A stretch of 64,000 bases of DNA from the NCBI GenBank assembly GCA_002839705.1, contig PGYO01000001.1:1-64000 (forward strand). The letters run 5' to 3'. Below are positions 46,733-56,664 of this stretch, in pieces (position 1 is the first letter of the stretch; the number at the start of each line of letters is the position of its first letter). The position numbers and the translations under genes are program-made. The stretch is from Methanobacteriales archaeon HGW-Methanobacteriales-1 (GTDB lineage: Archaea; Methanobacteriota; Methanobacteria; Methanobacteriales; Methanobacteriaceae). A model generated the notes under the pieces. It had not been told where the DNA came from. It made no database searches and saw only the letters and a list, made by a program, of their open reading frames with translations.

Positions 46733-48742
46733 ATGAATCTCAAAGAGATCGTCCAAGGTAAATCAGGAGAAAAACTGTTTTTATTGGGTAATGAAGCAGC
46801 TGTAAGGGGTGCATTAGAGGCAGGAATTTCAGTAGCTGCCACTTATCCAGGTACTCCTTCTTCTGAAATTGGGGACGTATTTTCAAAAATAGCAAATGAT
46901 GCTGGTGTTTACTTTGAATTTTCTATCAATGAAAAAGTGGCCATGGAAGTTGCTGCGGCTGCCGCAGCTTCAGGTGTCCGTTCATTTACTTTTATGAAGC
47001 ATGTTGGTCTAAATGTGGCCTCTGACTCATTTATGAGTGTGGTCTATACTGGGGTTCGGGGAGGAATGATTATTCTCTCTGCAGATGATCCTTCAATGTT
47101 TTCATCTCAAAATGAACAGGATAATCGTCACTATGCGCGACTGGCTAATTTGCCTGTTTTGGAGCCTTCTAATCCTCAGGAAGTCAAAGACTTTATGAAA
47201 CACGGTTATCAAATTTCAGAAGAGTTCTCAATTCCTATTTTGCTAAGGACTACTACTAGGGTTTCCCATATGAGGGGAATTGTGGAATTAGAAGATATTC
47301 CACAATCTAACAGAAAGAATAATGAAACTAAGGAATCGAATAATCCTAATTCTAATCCTACTAATAATCCTAAAGGATTCTTCCATAAAAATCCATCACA
47401 GTTCGTACCTGTCCCAGCAACGGCCAGAATCATGCACAAAGAATTAGTGGAGAAGATGGAAAACCTTTTAGAAGTTTCTAATAATTCTGATTTAAATATA
47501 ATTTATTATCATGGACAAGAAATTAGTAAAGACCCTGATTTTGATTTTGGAGGAGCTAATTTAGGTATAATTGCTAGTGGCAGTGCATTCAATTATGCTT
47601 TTGATGTAGTTGAAGAAATGGGCCTTAATATTCCTTTATTAAAACTCGGATTTACGTACCCATTTCCTAAAGAAATAATCTTAAAATTTGCTCAGAACTT
47701 GGATAAATTGCTGGTTGTTGAAGAAGTCGATCCTATAATGGAAAATGAAATATTAAAGATTTTAGGAAGCGAAGGACTTTGTAGAGAAGTTCATGGGAAG
47801 TTGGATGGGTCATTACCAGTTATTTATGAATTTAATCAAGATATTGTCAAAGATGCACTAAATAGCGTTTTAAATTTGACTGAAGGCCAAAGTGAAGCTC
47901 AAGATTCTAATTTAAAATCCACTGAAAATAAACTTTCAAATGATTTAGCACTTCCTAATAGGCCACCTACGCTCTGCCCAGGGTGTCCGCATCGGGCTGT
48001 TTATTATTCTATAAAAAAGGCCCGTGAAAATCTTGATATAAATGAGGAAGATTTAATTTTCCCTACAGATATCGGATGCTACACTTTAGGAATAGAATCT
48101 CCTTACGAAGCGGCGGATTACCTTTTAGCCATGGGTTCCAGTATTGGTACTAGCTGTGGATTTTCAAAGGCCACTAATCAGAATATTGTCTGTTTTATTG
48201 GTGATTCTACCTTTTTCCATTCTGGAATCCCGCCGCTCATTAATGCGGTTCATAATAAGCACAATTTTGTGCTGACTGTTCTGGATAATCGTACTACGGC
48301 CATGACGGGTGGTCAACCTAATCCTGGTCTTCCTATTGATGGAATGGGTGATGTTGCACCAGAAATTTCCATAGAAAACATGGTCAAGGCTACTGGAGCT
48401 GAATTTGTAGAGACTATTAATCCTTTGAGTATTAAAAAGACGGTGGATACCTTTGAGCGAGCATTAAACTATGATGGGGTGGCAGTGGTCATTTCCAGAT
48501 ATCCCTGTGTATTAATTAAAAATAAGGAAACTTCTAAAAAGGAAAGTAAAAAAGCAGTAATGGCTGTTGATTCTGAAAAATGCATTCAATGCATGGAATG
48601 TATTTCTAAAATGGCCTGTCCTGCTATTTATGAAACTGATGATTCTGGTGAACAATCTATTGAAATAGATCCACAAGCCTGTAAGGGATGCACGGTTTGT
48701 GTTCAAATGTGTCCAGAAAAAGCTATTAGGGTTCGGAAGTGA
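46733..48742 (+). CDS. iorA: Indolepyruvate:ferredoxin oxidoreductase alpha subunit
   Basis: 669 aa. N-terminal pyrimidine domain ([16 protein letters not shown]), TPP-binding C-terminal half ([37 protein letters not shown]), and a terminal dicluster ferredoxin domain ([26 protein letters not shown]). The enzyme interconverts aryl pyruvates and aryl-CoA with ferredoxin. Asn/Ser-rich insertions lie at about 191-214 and 382-405. AAGGTGATT precedes the ATG. iorB follows with the stop and next start almost overlapping. Confidence 0.95.
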   Translation: MNLKEIVQGKSGEKLFLLGNEAAVRGALEAGISVAATYPGTPSSEIGDVFSKIANDAGVYFEFSINEKVAMEVAAAAAASGVRSFTFMKHVGLNVASDSFMSVVYTGVRGGMIILSADDPSMFSSQNEQDNRHYARLANLPVLEPSNPQEVKDFMKHGYQISEEFSIPILLRTTTRVSHMRGIVELEDIPQSNRKNNETKESNNPNSNPTNNPKGFFHKNPSQFVPVPATARIMHKELVEKMENLLEVSNNSDLNIIYYHGQEISKDPDFDFGGANLGIIASGSAFNYAFDVVEEMGLNIPLLKLGFTYPFPKEIILKFAQNLDKLLVVEEVDPIMENEILKILGSEGLCREVHGKLDGSLPVIYEFNQDIVKDALNSVLNLTEGQSEAQDSNLKSTENKLSNDLALPNRPPTLCPGCPHRAVYYSIKKARENLDINEEDLIFPTDIGCYTLGIESPYEAADYLLAMGSSIGTSCGFSKATNQNIVCFIGDSTFFHSGIPPLINAVHNKHNFVLTVLDNRTTAMTGGQPNPGLPIDGMGDVAPEISIENMVKATGAEFVETINPLSIKKTVDTFERALNYDGVAVVISRYPCVLIKNKETSKKESKKAVMAVDSEKCIQCMECISKMACPAIYETDDSGEQSIEIDPQACKGCTVCVQMCPEKAIRVRK

Positions 48743-48747
48743 TTTAC

Positions 48748-49503
48748 ATGGAAGAATGTAACTGTAATAATAAGTTAAACAGTGTTCAGTGTGGCAAATC
48801 CGAGTTTAAAAATGATAATATTAATAACTCCCTCAATTACAAATCCCTCAATAAATTCCGGGATTCAAAGGGTATATTAAACTCTTCAACTTATGAATCA
48901 CCATATAATATTTATATTTGTGGAGTAGGTGGCCAAGGGATTATAAAAACATCAATGATCATTGGTGAGGCAGCTATTTCTGGAGAAAATGGAGTGGTAA
49001 TGAGTGAAATCCATGGAATGGCCCAGAGAGGAGGAGTTGTTTCCACAGAACTTAAAATTGGCAATTCAAAAAGTTCTATCATTGAAGAAGGCAAAGCTGA
49101 TCTTTTGCTGGCCTTTGAACCACTAGAAGCGGTTCGTGCAGCACCTAAAGCTAATAAAAATACGGCCATAATTTTTAATACATCTTCTATAATGCCTTTT
49201 AATATTTCGGCCAGTGAAAATCCTTATCCTGAACTTTCGGATATAATTGAGAACTTGGAGTCTAAATCAAATCATGTTTTTGCCATTGATGCAGAAAAGA
49301 TTGCTAAGAACGCAGGTCATATTCTTTCTTTGAATATGGTGATGTTAGGAGCGGCCACGGCAGTGCATGGGTTTCCTCTAAAAAAAGAATTGATATTAGA
49401 ATCTATGCGAAATAATCTGCCTGAAAAGAGTATTCCAATTAATATGAAAGCCTTTGAAGATGGATTTGAATTTGTTAAGTCTAATATTGGTGGAATTAAC
49501 TAA
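48748..49503 (+). CDS. iorB: Indolepyruvate:ferredoxin oxidoreductase beta subunit, N-terminally extended
   Basis: 251 aa from the ATG after GGAAGTGATTT; a GTG at 48739 would overlap the iorA stop. The IorB core starts at about residue 54 ([20 protein letters not shown]) and includes [16 protein letters not shown]. The first ~50 residues are an Asn/Ser/Lys-rich extension with several Cys (ECNCNNK, VQCGKSE) not seen in typical ~200-aa IorB proteins. Pairs with IorA to use ferredoxin in aryl acid metabolism. Confidence 0.92.
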   Translation: MEECNCNNKLNSVQCGKSEFKNDNINNSLNYKSLNKFRDSKGILNSSTYESPYNIYICGVGGQGIIKTSMIIGEAAISGENGVVMSEIHGMAQRGGVVSTELKIGNSKSSIIEEGKADLLLAFEPLEAVRAAPKANKNTAIIFNTSSIMPFNISASENPYPELSDIIENLESKSNHVFAIDAEKIAKNAGHILSLNMVMLGAATAVHGFPLKKELILESMRNNLPEKSIPINMKAFEDGFEFVKSNIGGIN

Positions 49504-49642
49504 ATCAGCATTAATTAAAATCTAAATTAATATTCCTCATCAATTGATTCAAATGTTTTTATTTTTTATTCTTATTTATTTATTTTAAAAGTAGAAAACA
49601 GAAAAAAATTAGCAAAGAAAAAATAGAATTAAAAAATAAATA

Positions 49643-50074
49643 TTAAAGTTTGTTAACGTCTTCGGCAGACATTATTTTAATGTTTGACTCTTCTAAAGCA
49701 GCAATACCTTCATCTATATTCTCTGTTTTTATTACTACAATGGCCTTGTCTTCATTTTTTTCTACAAAGGCGTAAAGATATTCTACATTAATCTGAGAAC
49801 CGTATAAAATGCTTAATATGCTGTCCAGGCCTCCTGGCTGGTCAGGAACTTCCACAGCAATTACTTCGTTGACTTTAACCACAAAATTATTTTCTTCCAG
49901 TTTTTTCTGAGCTTTTTCTGGTTCAGGAACTATTAATCGGAGAATACCGAATTCAGATGTGTCTGCTATGGAAAGGGCCCTTATATTGGTATTGGCCTGG
50001 GAAAGAATGCTTATAGCTTTTTTTAATCTCCCTTCTTTATTTTCAAGAAATATAGAAATCTGTTTTAATTTCAT
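49643..50074 (-). CDS. Double ACT-domain protein
   Basis: 143 aa with two ACT domains: [19 protein letters not shown] (about 6-24) and [18 protein letters not shown] (from about 73). ACT domains bind amino acids for allosteric control. This protein is a regular neighbour of phenylacetate-CoA ligase and IorAB in archaea, so it may sense an aromatic amino acid. It follows the ligase gene by 33 bases on the same strand. GAGGGGATT precedes the ATG. Confidence 0.88.
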   Translation of the reverse strand: MKLKQISIFLENKEGRLKKAISILSQANTNIRALSIADTSEFGILRLIVPEPEKAQKKLEENNFVVKVNEVIAVEVPDQPGGLDSILSILYGSQINVEYLYAFVEKNEDKAIVVIKTENIDEGIAALEESNIKIMSAEDVNKL

Positions 50075-50107
50075 TTAATCCCCTCGTATTTTCATATTAA
50101 CTAAATT

Positions 50108-51409
50108 TTAATCAAAATTTCGCTTATCTATAACTCTTACTGCTTTTCCTTCACTTCTAGGTAAACTTTCTGGTTCTACTAGAGTAACATTAACTCTTAG
50201 GCCAATTTCACTGTGTATATAAGACTCTATCATCTTTTTTACTTCTTCTATATGTTTCACTTCATCAGAAAATAGAGCTGGTGAAGCTTCTACCTGAACT
50301 TCTAATTCATCTAAGTGTTTTGGTCTAGTCACAATGATTTGATATTGGGGGTGTAATCCTTCTATTTTGAGTAAAGCCTTTTCGATTTGTGATGGGAATA
50401 CAATAACGCCCCTAATTTTTAGCATGTCATCTGTACGGCCAGTAATTCGGTCCATTCTTACTTGAGTACGACCACAATCACATTTTTCCTTTCGCAATCC
50501 AGTTATGTCTTTTGTTCTAAAACGAAGAATAGGCATACCGTCTCTGGTGAGTGTAGTTAAAACCAATTCTCCTTTTTCACCTTCACCCAGAGTTTCTTGA
50601 GTTTTAGGATCTATTATTTCCGGATAAAAGTGATCTTCAAAAATATGCAATCCATTTTTTGCTTCACATTCCTGGGCCACTCCAGGGCCGATAATTTCGG
50701 TAAGACCATAAATATTCAAAGCGCTGAGGCCTAAACGATCTTCTATAGCATTTCTCATTTCTTCAGTCCACATTTCTGCACCAAAGACTCCGGCCTTTAA
50801 ATTGAGATCCTTGATATCCACTCCATTTTTTTCCAGAACTTCGGCCAGATACAGTGCATAAGAAGGTGTGCAGGTTATTATACTGGTTTGAAAGTCCTGC
50901 ATAATTTCTATCTGCCTTTGGGTATTTCCCGCAGATATAGGGATAACTGTGGCTCCTATAGTTTGGGTTCCATAGTGAACACCTAATCCTCCAGTAAAAA
51001 GCCCATAACCATAACAATTTTGTATTTTATCTTTCTTACCAGCTCCAGCCATAGTAAGTGCTCTTCCCATAACTTCTCCCCAGATTTCCAAGTCTTTTTG
51101 AGTATATCCTGATACTGTTGGCTTACCAGTTGTTCCTGAGGAGGTATGGACCTCTATTATTTCTTCTTCTGGAACGGCAAACATTCCAAAAGGATAAGCA
51201 TCCCTTAAATCAGTTTTAGTGGTAAATGGTAGCTTTTTGATGTCTTTTAAAGTTTGAATATCTTCTGGTTTAATATTCAATTTATCAAAACGATTTTTAT
51301 AATAAGGAACATTTTCATAGGCCCTTTTAACCACTTCTTTTAATAATTTTAGTTGTAATTCTTCTTTTTCTTCATTGGACATGCATTCGGCTTTTTTGTT
51401 CCATATCAT
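50108..51409 (-). CDS. paaK: Phenylacetate-CoA ligase
   Basis: 433 aa. AMP-binding motif [17 protein letters not shown] (about 102-118), then [12 protein letters not shown] and the [20 protein letters not shown] hinge. It activates aryl acetates to CoA esters. With IorAB and the ACT protein it forms the methanogen route that salvages aryl acids to aromatic amino acids. Transcribed divergently from the symporter genes and convergently with iorAB. Confidence 0.92.
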   Translation of the reverse strand: MIWNKKAECMSNEEKEELQLKLLKEVVKRAYENVPYYKNRFDKLNIKPEDIQTLKDIKKLPFTTKTDLRDAYPFGMFAVPEEEIIEVHTSSGTTGKPTVSGYTQKDLEIWGEVMGRALTMAGAGKKDKIQNCYGYGLFTGGLGVHYGTQTIGATVIPISAGNTQRQIEIMQDFQTSIITCTPSYALYLAEVLEKNGVDIKDLNLKAGVFGAEMWTEEMRNAIEDRLGLSALNIYGLTEIIGPGVAQECEAKNGLHIFEDHFYPEIIDPKTQETLGEGEKGELVLTTLTRDGMPILRFRTKDITGLRKEKCDCGRTQVRMDRITGRTDDMLKIRGVIVFPSQIEKALLKIEGLHPQYQIIVTRPKHLDELEVQVEASPALFSDEVKHIEEVKKMIESYIHSEIGLRVNVTLVEPESLPRSEGKAVRVIDKRNFD

Positions 51410-51784
51410 GTTATCACTGTTTTAATTTGATTTTTGCATTGACTTTTCCTATTACTAAAAATGCAGATTAACAATTAGTTTAATAATTTAATTTGTTTAT
51501 ATTTAATTCGTTATAATTTTACTATTGAATTCTCCATTAATGAAAATATTATTTTTCTAAGAATTATTGTTCATTTCTTTTTATTTTACTTTTTTGATTT
51601 GAATTTGAACAAAAATGAATTTTTGATTAATAATTTAGATTTTTTATATATTAATACGGTTCACTTTGAAAGGTTCATTTTAAGAATTATTTGGGAATTT
51701 TTAAATAAGATAATCTGTTTAATAGTAATGATTAAATATTAAAGATCATATTTTGGTGATATGAATAAAGTCGGAGGTGAAAGT
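51410..51784 (+). promoter_or_regulatory. Divergent promoter region with GGTTCA direct repeats
   Basis: 375 bp between paaK and the symporter accessory gene. TTTTTATATATTAAT (about 51640-51654) is a strong TATA box for rightward transcription. Just downstream, GGTTCA occurs at 51658-51663 and 51672-51677, a 14-base-spaced direct repeat near the expected start site. No open frame was found other than the accessory gene. Confidence 0.4.
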
Positions 51785-51979
51785 ATGGAAATTTTGGGCA
51801 TACCAGACCCCTGGGTTTGGGGAGCTTACATTTCATGCATTCTGGTGACTATTCTCTGCATTGTTTACGGTGTTTTAAACTGGAACAAGGGTGATGAAGA
51901 TGAAGAAGACCAGATAAAAGAAGAATTAGAATGGGAAAAAGAAGAACTAGAAATGGAAGAAAAAGAATTAGGTTTCTGA
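51785..51979 (+). CDS. Symporter small accessory membrane protein
   Basis: 64 aa. One membrane helix (about 11-31, YISCILVTILCIVYGVLNW) precedes an acidic tail (Glu/Asp/Lys) of about 28 residues. The ATG after GGAGGTGAAAGT is chosen; an earlier in-frame ATG lacks a ribosome site. Small proteins of this type are encoded next to sodium:solute symporters and are thought to be subunits or regulators. The symporter starts 112 bases downstream. Confidence 0.8.
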   Translation: MEILGIPDPWVWGAYISCILVTILCIVYGVLNWNKGDEDEEDQIKEELEWEKEELEMEEKELGF

Positions 51980-52091
51980 TTAAAATCTGATAAATTTTCT
52001 TAAATATGAGTTTATAAGCTTTAAATTATAATTTTAAGTGCCGATTTTAATTATAATAAAATCATTAGAAATAAAATAGGATTGTGATCAT

Positions 52092-53678
52092 ATGGATGTA
52101 CTATTGTTATCAATTATCGTGTTAGCATACATCATTATAATAGGTTACACCGGATACGTGGCGTGGAAGCGGACTAACACCGCAGAAGACTTCATGGTAG
52201 CTGGTCGTACAACCCATCCCTACATCATGGCCATGAGTTACGGTGCCACATTTATTAGTACCGCAGCTATTGTTGGTTTTGGAGGAATGGCGGGTGTTTA
52301 TGGAATGGGCCTTCTTTGGCTCACTGTTTTGAATATTTTAGTGGGAATATTCATTGCATTTGTCTTCTTTGGAAAGAAAACCAGGAAAATGGGACACAAT
52401 TTAAAGGCCCTAACCTTTCCTGAGCTTTTATCCCGAAGATTTGATAGTAAATTCATACAGTACTTTAGTGGGCTGGTTATATTCTTGGGAATGCCATTAT
52501 ATGCGGCAGCAGTACTTATTGGTATGGCCCGTTTTGTAGAAACCACTTTGAACATCGACTACTCCATAGCTCTTGTGGGATTGGCTTTAATTGTAGCTCT
52601 TTATGTGATATTCGGAGGAATTAAAGGTGTTATGTACACCGATGCAGTTCAAGGAACTATCATGTTTTTTGGAATGATTTTCCTCTTATTTGGGATTTAC
52701 TACTTGTTAGGTGGAGTTACTGAAGCTAATCAGGCCTTAACTAACATGTCTCATTTGTTGCCTCAAGCTGCGGCAGCCACAGGGGCAACGGGATGGACAT
52801 CTATTCCATCGTTTGGAAGTCCATTCTGGTGGACATTGGTATCTACTCTAATTTTAGGGGTTGGAATCGGTGTTTTATCTCAACCACAGCTCATTGTTCG
52901 TTTCATGACTGTTAAATCAAACAAGGAATTAAACAGGGCCGTATTAATTGGTGGTGTATTCATTGCATTAATGACTGGAACTGCATTCATTGTAGGAGCA
53001 TTATCTAATGTGTACTTCTATCAACAAACGGGCCAAATAGCTATTGCTGCAGCATTAGGAAATGCAGATAAAATAATTCCATTATTCATAGCTACGGCTA
53101 TGCCTTTATGGTTTGCCTACATTTTCATGATTACTCTGATCTCTGCAGCAATGTCCACACTTTCTGCTCAATTCCACGTTCAAGGAACTGCTTTAGGTAG
53201 GGATGTATATGAAACTCTCTCTAAAAAGACGGGTGGAGCTTCTACAGTAGTTATAGCTCGAGGAGGAATTGTAATCGCTGTTATTTTAGCAGTAATTCTT
53301 GGATTCACCCTTCCCGCAAATATTGTTGCGGTAGGAACTGCACTTTGGTTCTCACTCACTGCTGGAGCATTCTTAAGTATGTATGTTTGCGCAGTATACT
53401 GGAAAAGAGCCACAACCACTGGTGTAATTTCTGGAATGGTTGTTGGAACTATTGTAAGCGTATTCTGGCTACTATTTGTTTACAAAAAATCTGCAGTAGC
53501 TCTTGGATTGTGTAATTTCTTGTTTGGAAAAGTTACACTGATTACTGGAATGCCATGGAATGCCATGGATCCTATTGTAGTGGGACTCCCTATAGCAGCT
53601 ATTATTACAGTAGCAGTAACATTATTAACCAAACCTATGGCTAAAGAACATATAGACAAGTGTTTTGAAGGAATGTAA
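52092..53678 (+). CDS. Sodium:solute symporter (SSS family)
   Basis: 528 aa with about 13 membrane helices. Family marks: TAEDFMVAGRTTHPYIMAMSYGATFISTAAIVG (helix 1-2, shown in part), IVALYVIFGGIKGVMYTDAVQG, and GIGVLSQPQLIVRFMTVKS. The fold is LeuT-like with sodium coupling. The substrate may be a carboxylate or amino acid; nearby aryl acid genes suggest aromatic acids, but this is inference. Expressed with the small accessory protein. Confidence 0.9.
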   Translation: MDVLLLSIIVLAYIIIIGYTGYVAWKRTNTAEDFMVAGRTTHPYIMAMSYGATFISTAAIVGFGGMAGVYGMGLLWLTVLNILVGIFIAFVFFGKKTRKMGHNLKALTFPELLSRRFDSKFIQYFSGLVIFLGMPLYAAAVLIGMARFVETTLNIDYSIALVGLALIVALYVIFGGIKGVMYTDAVQGTIMFFGMIFLLFGIYYLLGGVTEANQALTNMSHLLPQAAAATGATGWTSIPSFGSPFWWTLVSTLILGVGIGVLSQPQLIVRFMTVKSNKELNRAVLIGGVFIALMTGTAFIVGALSNVYFYQQTGQIAIAAALGNADKIIPLFIATAMPLWFAYIFMITLISAAMSTLSAQFHVQGTALGRDVYETLSKKTGGASTVVIARGGIVIAVILAVILGFTLPANIVAVGTALWFSLTAGAFLSMYVCAVYWKRATTTGVISGMVVGTIVSVFWLLFVYKKSAVALGLCNFLFGKVTLITGMPWNAMDPIVVGLPIAAIITVAVTLLTKPMAKEHIDKCFEGM

Positions 53679-53828
53679 CCCTTCAATTCATTTATTTTTT
53701 TAATTTATTTTTAATTTATAATAAAACTTAATATTATTTTTTAATAACGAAATTTCAATTTTTTTTCTGGGAGAATAAATTAAATATATTTAAATAATTT
53801 GCCATACAAATAAGCTAATGGTGATAAT

Positions 53829-54062
53829 ATGAGGATTGTGGAAGAAATTGTTGGTAAAGAGGTCTTGGACAGTTCTGCAGCGATTATTGGTAAAGTAAAA
53901 GACGTAGAAACAGATCCAGAGACCAGAAAAATCGAAGCACTTGTTTTAAGCAAGGGCGGAATTTCAGAAGGACTGGGATTGTCTAAAGGGGAAACCATTG
54001 TTCCTTTTGATATGGTAAAAAAAATTGGAGATAAAGTTCTACTTAAAAGTGGAGTGGAATAA
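53829..54062 (+). CDS. Single PRC-barrel protein
   Basis: 77 aa, one PRC-barrel: EIVGKEVLDSSAAIIGKVKDVE then KIEALVLSKGG and ETIVPFDMVKKIGDKVLLK (partly shown). It is the short counterpart of the two-domain protein at 1268-1771. Probably a small binding module of unknown function. GGTGATAAT precedes the ATG. Confidence 0.85.
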   Translation: MRIVEEIVGKEVLDSSAAIIGKVKDVETDPETRKIEALVLSKGGISEGLGLSKGETIVPFDMVKKIGDKVLLKSGVE

Positions 54063-54239
54063 TATCCATAAATTTTCCAATTATTCTTTATTTCATTTAA
54101 TTAGTTTATTAATTAGTAAAACTTGAATATTTTGTGTTAATAGTGATTATTATAATTAAATTATTAATATTCTAGTTTTTTTATTTTACATTTTTTAATT
54201 ATTTTCCGTATTCAAATTATATCTGCAGGGGTGTTTTTG

Positions 54240-54392
54240 GTGCAAGTAGTTGGAATATGTAGTTTATGTGGCAAAGCCGGAAGAATGAATACTTGCTCTC
54301 TTTGTGGAGCAATAGTATGTTCGGATTGTTATTATACGCCGAAAGGAGTCTGTAAATCATGCAAGAACAAAGTAAGCAGAAAAGTCATTTAA
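54240..54392 (+). CDS. Eight-cysteine zinc-finger mini-protein
   Basis: A 50-aa frame starting at GTG, 6 bases after AGGGGTG. It has four CxxC pairs (Cys7/10, 19/22, 27/30, 38/41) with spacing 8-4-7, resembling a two-zinc cross-brace or treble-clef finger; the rest is basic. It overlaps the start of pyrE by 34 bases, so translation is probably coupled. Short and easily missed, it is supported by the regular CxxC pattern and by a good ribosome site. Confidence 0.7.
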   Translation: MQVVGICSLCGKAGRMNTCSLCGAIVCSDCYYTPKGVCKSCKNKVSRKVI

Positions 54393-54901
54393 TGGACTTG
54401 CTGGAGAAAAATCAGGTAATAAAATTTGGGAAGTTCATTTTATCCTCTGGAAAAGAGAGTGATTACTATGTGGATATGAAAAAGGCCATCACTGATCCAG
54501 AAATTCTCCAAACCATTGCAGAAATTATAACTTCTAAAATTGAAAAGGATAATATTGATAAAATAGCAGGGCCTGCTTTAGGTGCGGTTCCTATAGCTAC
54601 AGCCATATCTTTACATTCTAAAATCCCTCTTCTTATGATTAGAAAAGAGAAAAAGGGTTATGGAACTTCAAAGTTAATTGAAGGTGACTTGAGGGAAAAC
54701 GACAATGTTATTGTTGTGGAAGATGTCACTACCACTGGAAACTCGCTTTTAAAGGCCATAGATGTCATTGAAGATAATAATGGATTTGTAAAAAGAGCTT
54801 TTGTTGTTGTTGACCGGTGTGAAGGTGCTCAGGATAATTTCAATAAAAAAGGAACTAAATTGGAACCTTTAATTTCTATTGAAGAGTTTATGAAAAAATA
54901 A
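54359..54901 (+). CDS. pyrE: Orotate phosphoribosyltransferase
   Basis: 180 aa. The PRPP motif is [18 protein letters not shown] (about 119-136); [20 protein letters not shown] and [16 protein letters not shown] are the other family blocks. The enzyme forms OMP from orotate in pyrimidine synthesis. The ATG at 54359 has AAAGGAG ten bases upstream; a second in-frame ATG at 54392 overlaps the mini-protein stop as TAATG and is an alternative start. Confidence 0.93.
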   Translation: MQEQSKQKSHLMDLLEKNQVIKFGKFILSSGKESDYYVDMKKAITDPEILQTIAEIITSKIEKDNIDKIAGPALGAVPIATAISLHSKIPLLMIRKEKKGYGTSKLIEGDLRENDNVIVVEDVTTTGNSLLKAIDVIEDNNGFVKRAFVVVDRCEGAQDNFNKKGTKLEPLISIEEFMKK

Positions 54902-54974
54902 TCTGCAGTAATCTAATTTTTTAAATTTTTAAAATTAAATTATTTTATTTTTTAATTTTTATTTCCTATTATTT

Positions 54975-55505
54975 TTATTCTTTTAAATGCCGAGCTAGAT
55001 GTCCTAATTCATTAAAAATTATATTAATACCTAATTTAACAGCATTTGGCGATCCAGGCATTGCAATTATAATTGAATTTTTATAAATTCCTGCAGTGGC
55101 CCGGCTAAGTATGGCTCCAGCACCCAGTTCTTTATAGGACTCTGCTCTAAAAATTTCACCAAAACCATTAAGTTCTTTTTCAAATATTGCTGTTAGAGTT
55201 TCTACAGTTATGTCGCGACTTCCAATACCAGTACCACCGGTGGTAATAATCACATCAACATTTTTTGTTTGTATCATATCTTCAATGGTGTCTAAAAGCA
55301 TTTTTGAATCGTCAGAAATTATGGAATAATCAACTAAATTATATTTGGTCTCTAATTTTTTTACTAGCAACTGGCCAGACAAATCAGTGCTACTGTTCTC
55401 GTTTTTTTGATAATCCTCGAACTTAGAATCACTAAGGGTTATAACTCCACATTTAATTTCACTAGGGACATTTTTCCGGTGACTTTCCATGCTTTGGCTT
55501 TTCAT
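54975..55505 (-). CDS. moaB: Molybdenum cofactor protein MoaB/Mog family
   Basis: 176 aa. The MPT-binding pattern VDVIITTGGTGIGSRDITVET (partly shown) and AMPGSPNAVKLGI identify MoaB/MogA, which adenylylates molybdopterin. The molybdenum/tungsten cofactor is needed for formylmethanofuran dehydrogenase. An N-terminal 20-residue extension precedes the core. AGGACG precedes the ATG. Convergent with pyrE. Confidence 0.92.
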   Translation of the reverse strand: MKSQSMESHRKNVPSEIKCGVITLSDSKFEDYQKNENSSTDLSGQLLVKKLETKYNLVDYSIISDDSKMLLDTIEDMIQTKNVDVIITTGGTGIGSRDITVETLTAIFEKELNGFGEIFRAESYKELGAGAILSRATAGIYKNSIIIAMPGSPNAVKLGINIIFNELGHLARHLKE

Positions 55506-56108
55506 AATAATCGTCCTGGGTTTAAGAATTAATTAAGAATAAGGCATATATATTATTTAAATTATTTCTAAGTATCAATTAATTACTTATTAATTTTAAT
55601 GATATAGTAATAGACTATAAATCGAACTAATAATTAATTATCAATATATTAATTAAATATCAATCCTGATTATTATAAAAAACATTAAAAATAGACTTTA
55701 AAATAAGAGTTTAAATAAATTATCTTTAAAATATCTTAATAATACAGACAACTTTATAATAAAATTTTTCCTTAAAATCAAATAAAAAGTTTTATATCAT
55801 CCTTATATTTCACAAAAAAGCAAGTAATAAAAATTTATATCATAATAGTAGGGTAGGGAGTAAAATTGGATTGGAGGCGGTTCTAATCCTAATTTTAGCA
55901 ACTATAATGAGTTTGAGAGTCCATTACCCTACCCTTGAATAACATATGTTTCTCAACACTTAAAAAGTTTTTGCTTAAATGCAATACGATATTTAGGGCA
56001 GTTTAATCCATTAAAAAATCAAAAAAGAGGGTTTTTTCCATAAATAACTAGTTTTAAAGTGTTTTTATAATAATGGTTTTAATACTTTTAATGATTATGA
56101 GGGGTACC
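55506..56108. other. Intergenic region around structured RNA
   Basis: About 600 bp between moaB and nob1. Apart from the candidate RNA at 55850-55935, which has its own promoter-like boxes, it is plain AT-rich DNA. TTTTT tracts after the RNA (about 55968-55972) could end it. No ORF with a ribosome site was found. Confidence 0.5.
55850..55935 (+). ncRNA. Candidate structured RNA, three-stem junction
   Basis: AGGGTAGGG (55850-55858) pairs perfectly with CCCTACCCT (55927-55935). Inside, TAAAATTGGATT (from 55861) pairs with AATCCTAATTTTA apart from one bulged T, leaving loop GGAGGCGGTTCT; a weaker third stem may form from CAACT and AGTTTG. TATA-like boxes (TTTTATAT near 55793 and TTTATAT near 55834) lie upstream. 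GC-rich arms stand out in the AT-rich region. No known RNA family is recognised. Confidence 0.55.
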
Positions 56109-56618
56109 ATGAGAGAAAATTTTAAAGTTTTAGATGCTTCTGCATTTATTGGGGGCTACCAGCCCACAGATAAAAATAATTTCACTATTTCTGAGGTTAC
56201 AGAAGAACTAAAAGATATTCAGTCAAAAATGATCATGAAAAATGCCCTAAAAGATGAACTACTAAAGATAGTTGAGCCTGACCCGGAATCTATGAATACT
56301 GTGGAAACCACTATTAAACAATCTGGAGATATTTTAAGACTTTCTAAAACGGATAAAAAGCTTTTAGCGTTAGCTATCCATATAAAAAATGCCTATGGTG
56401 GTGTTATTTTAATCACTGATGATTATTCTATTCAAAATGTTTCCAAACTTCTTGAAATTCCCTTTAAAACTGTTTTAACGCCAGGAATTCAAAAAATATA
56501 TGGCTGGAAAAAGGTTTGTAAGGGATGCAAAAAAGAATACGCTGATAACTATTCCTTTGAGGATTGTGAAATCTGTGGCTCTCCAATTTTTAAAAAAAGG
56601 CTTAAGAAAAGGAATTAA
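56109..56618 (+). CDS. nob1: rRNA maturation endonuclease Nob1
   Basis: 169 aa from the ATG of MRENFKVLDASAF, selected because GAGGGGT lies 3 bases upstream; in-frame ATGs earlier lack it. The PIN domain has Asp8 (VLDASAFIGG), Glu residues in VTEELKDI, and LITDDYSIQNVSK near 110. The C-terminal zinc ribbon is CKGC ... CEICG. Nob1 cuts the 3' end of 16S rRNA precursor. Confidence 0.92.
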   Translation: MRENFKVLDASAFIGGYQPTDKNNFTISEVTEELKDIQSKMIMKNALKDELLKIVEPDPESMNTVETTIKQSGDILRLSKTDKKLLALAIHIKNAYGGVILITDDYSIQNVSKLLEIPFKTVLTPGIQKIYGWKKVCKGCKKEYADNYSFEDCEICGSPIFKKRLKKRN

Positions 56619-56664
56619 ATGTTTCTTTCTTTGGTATTTTATAAATATTTTAGATGGTTACATA

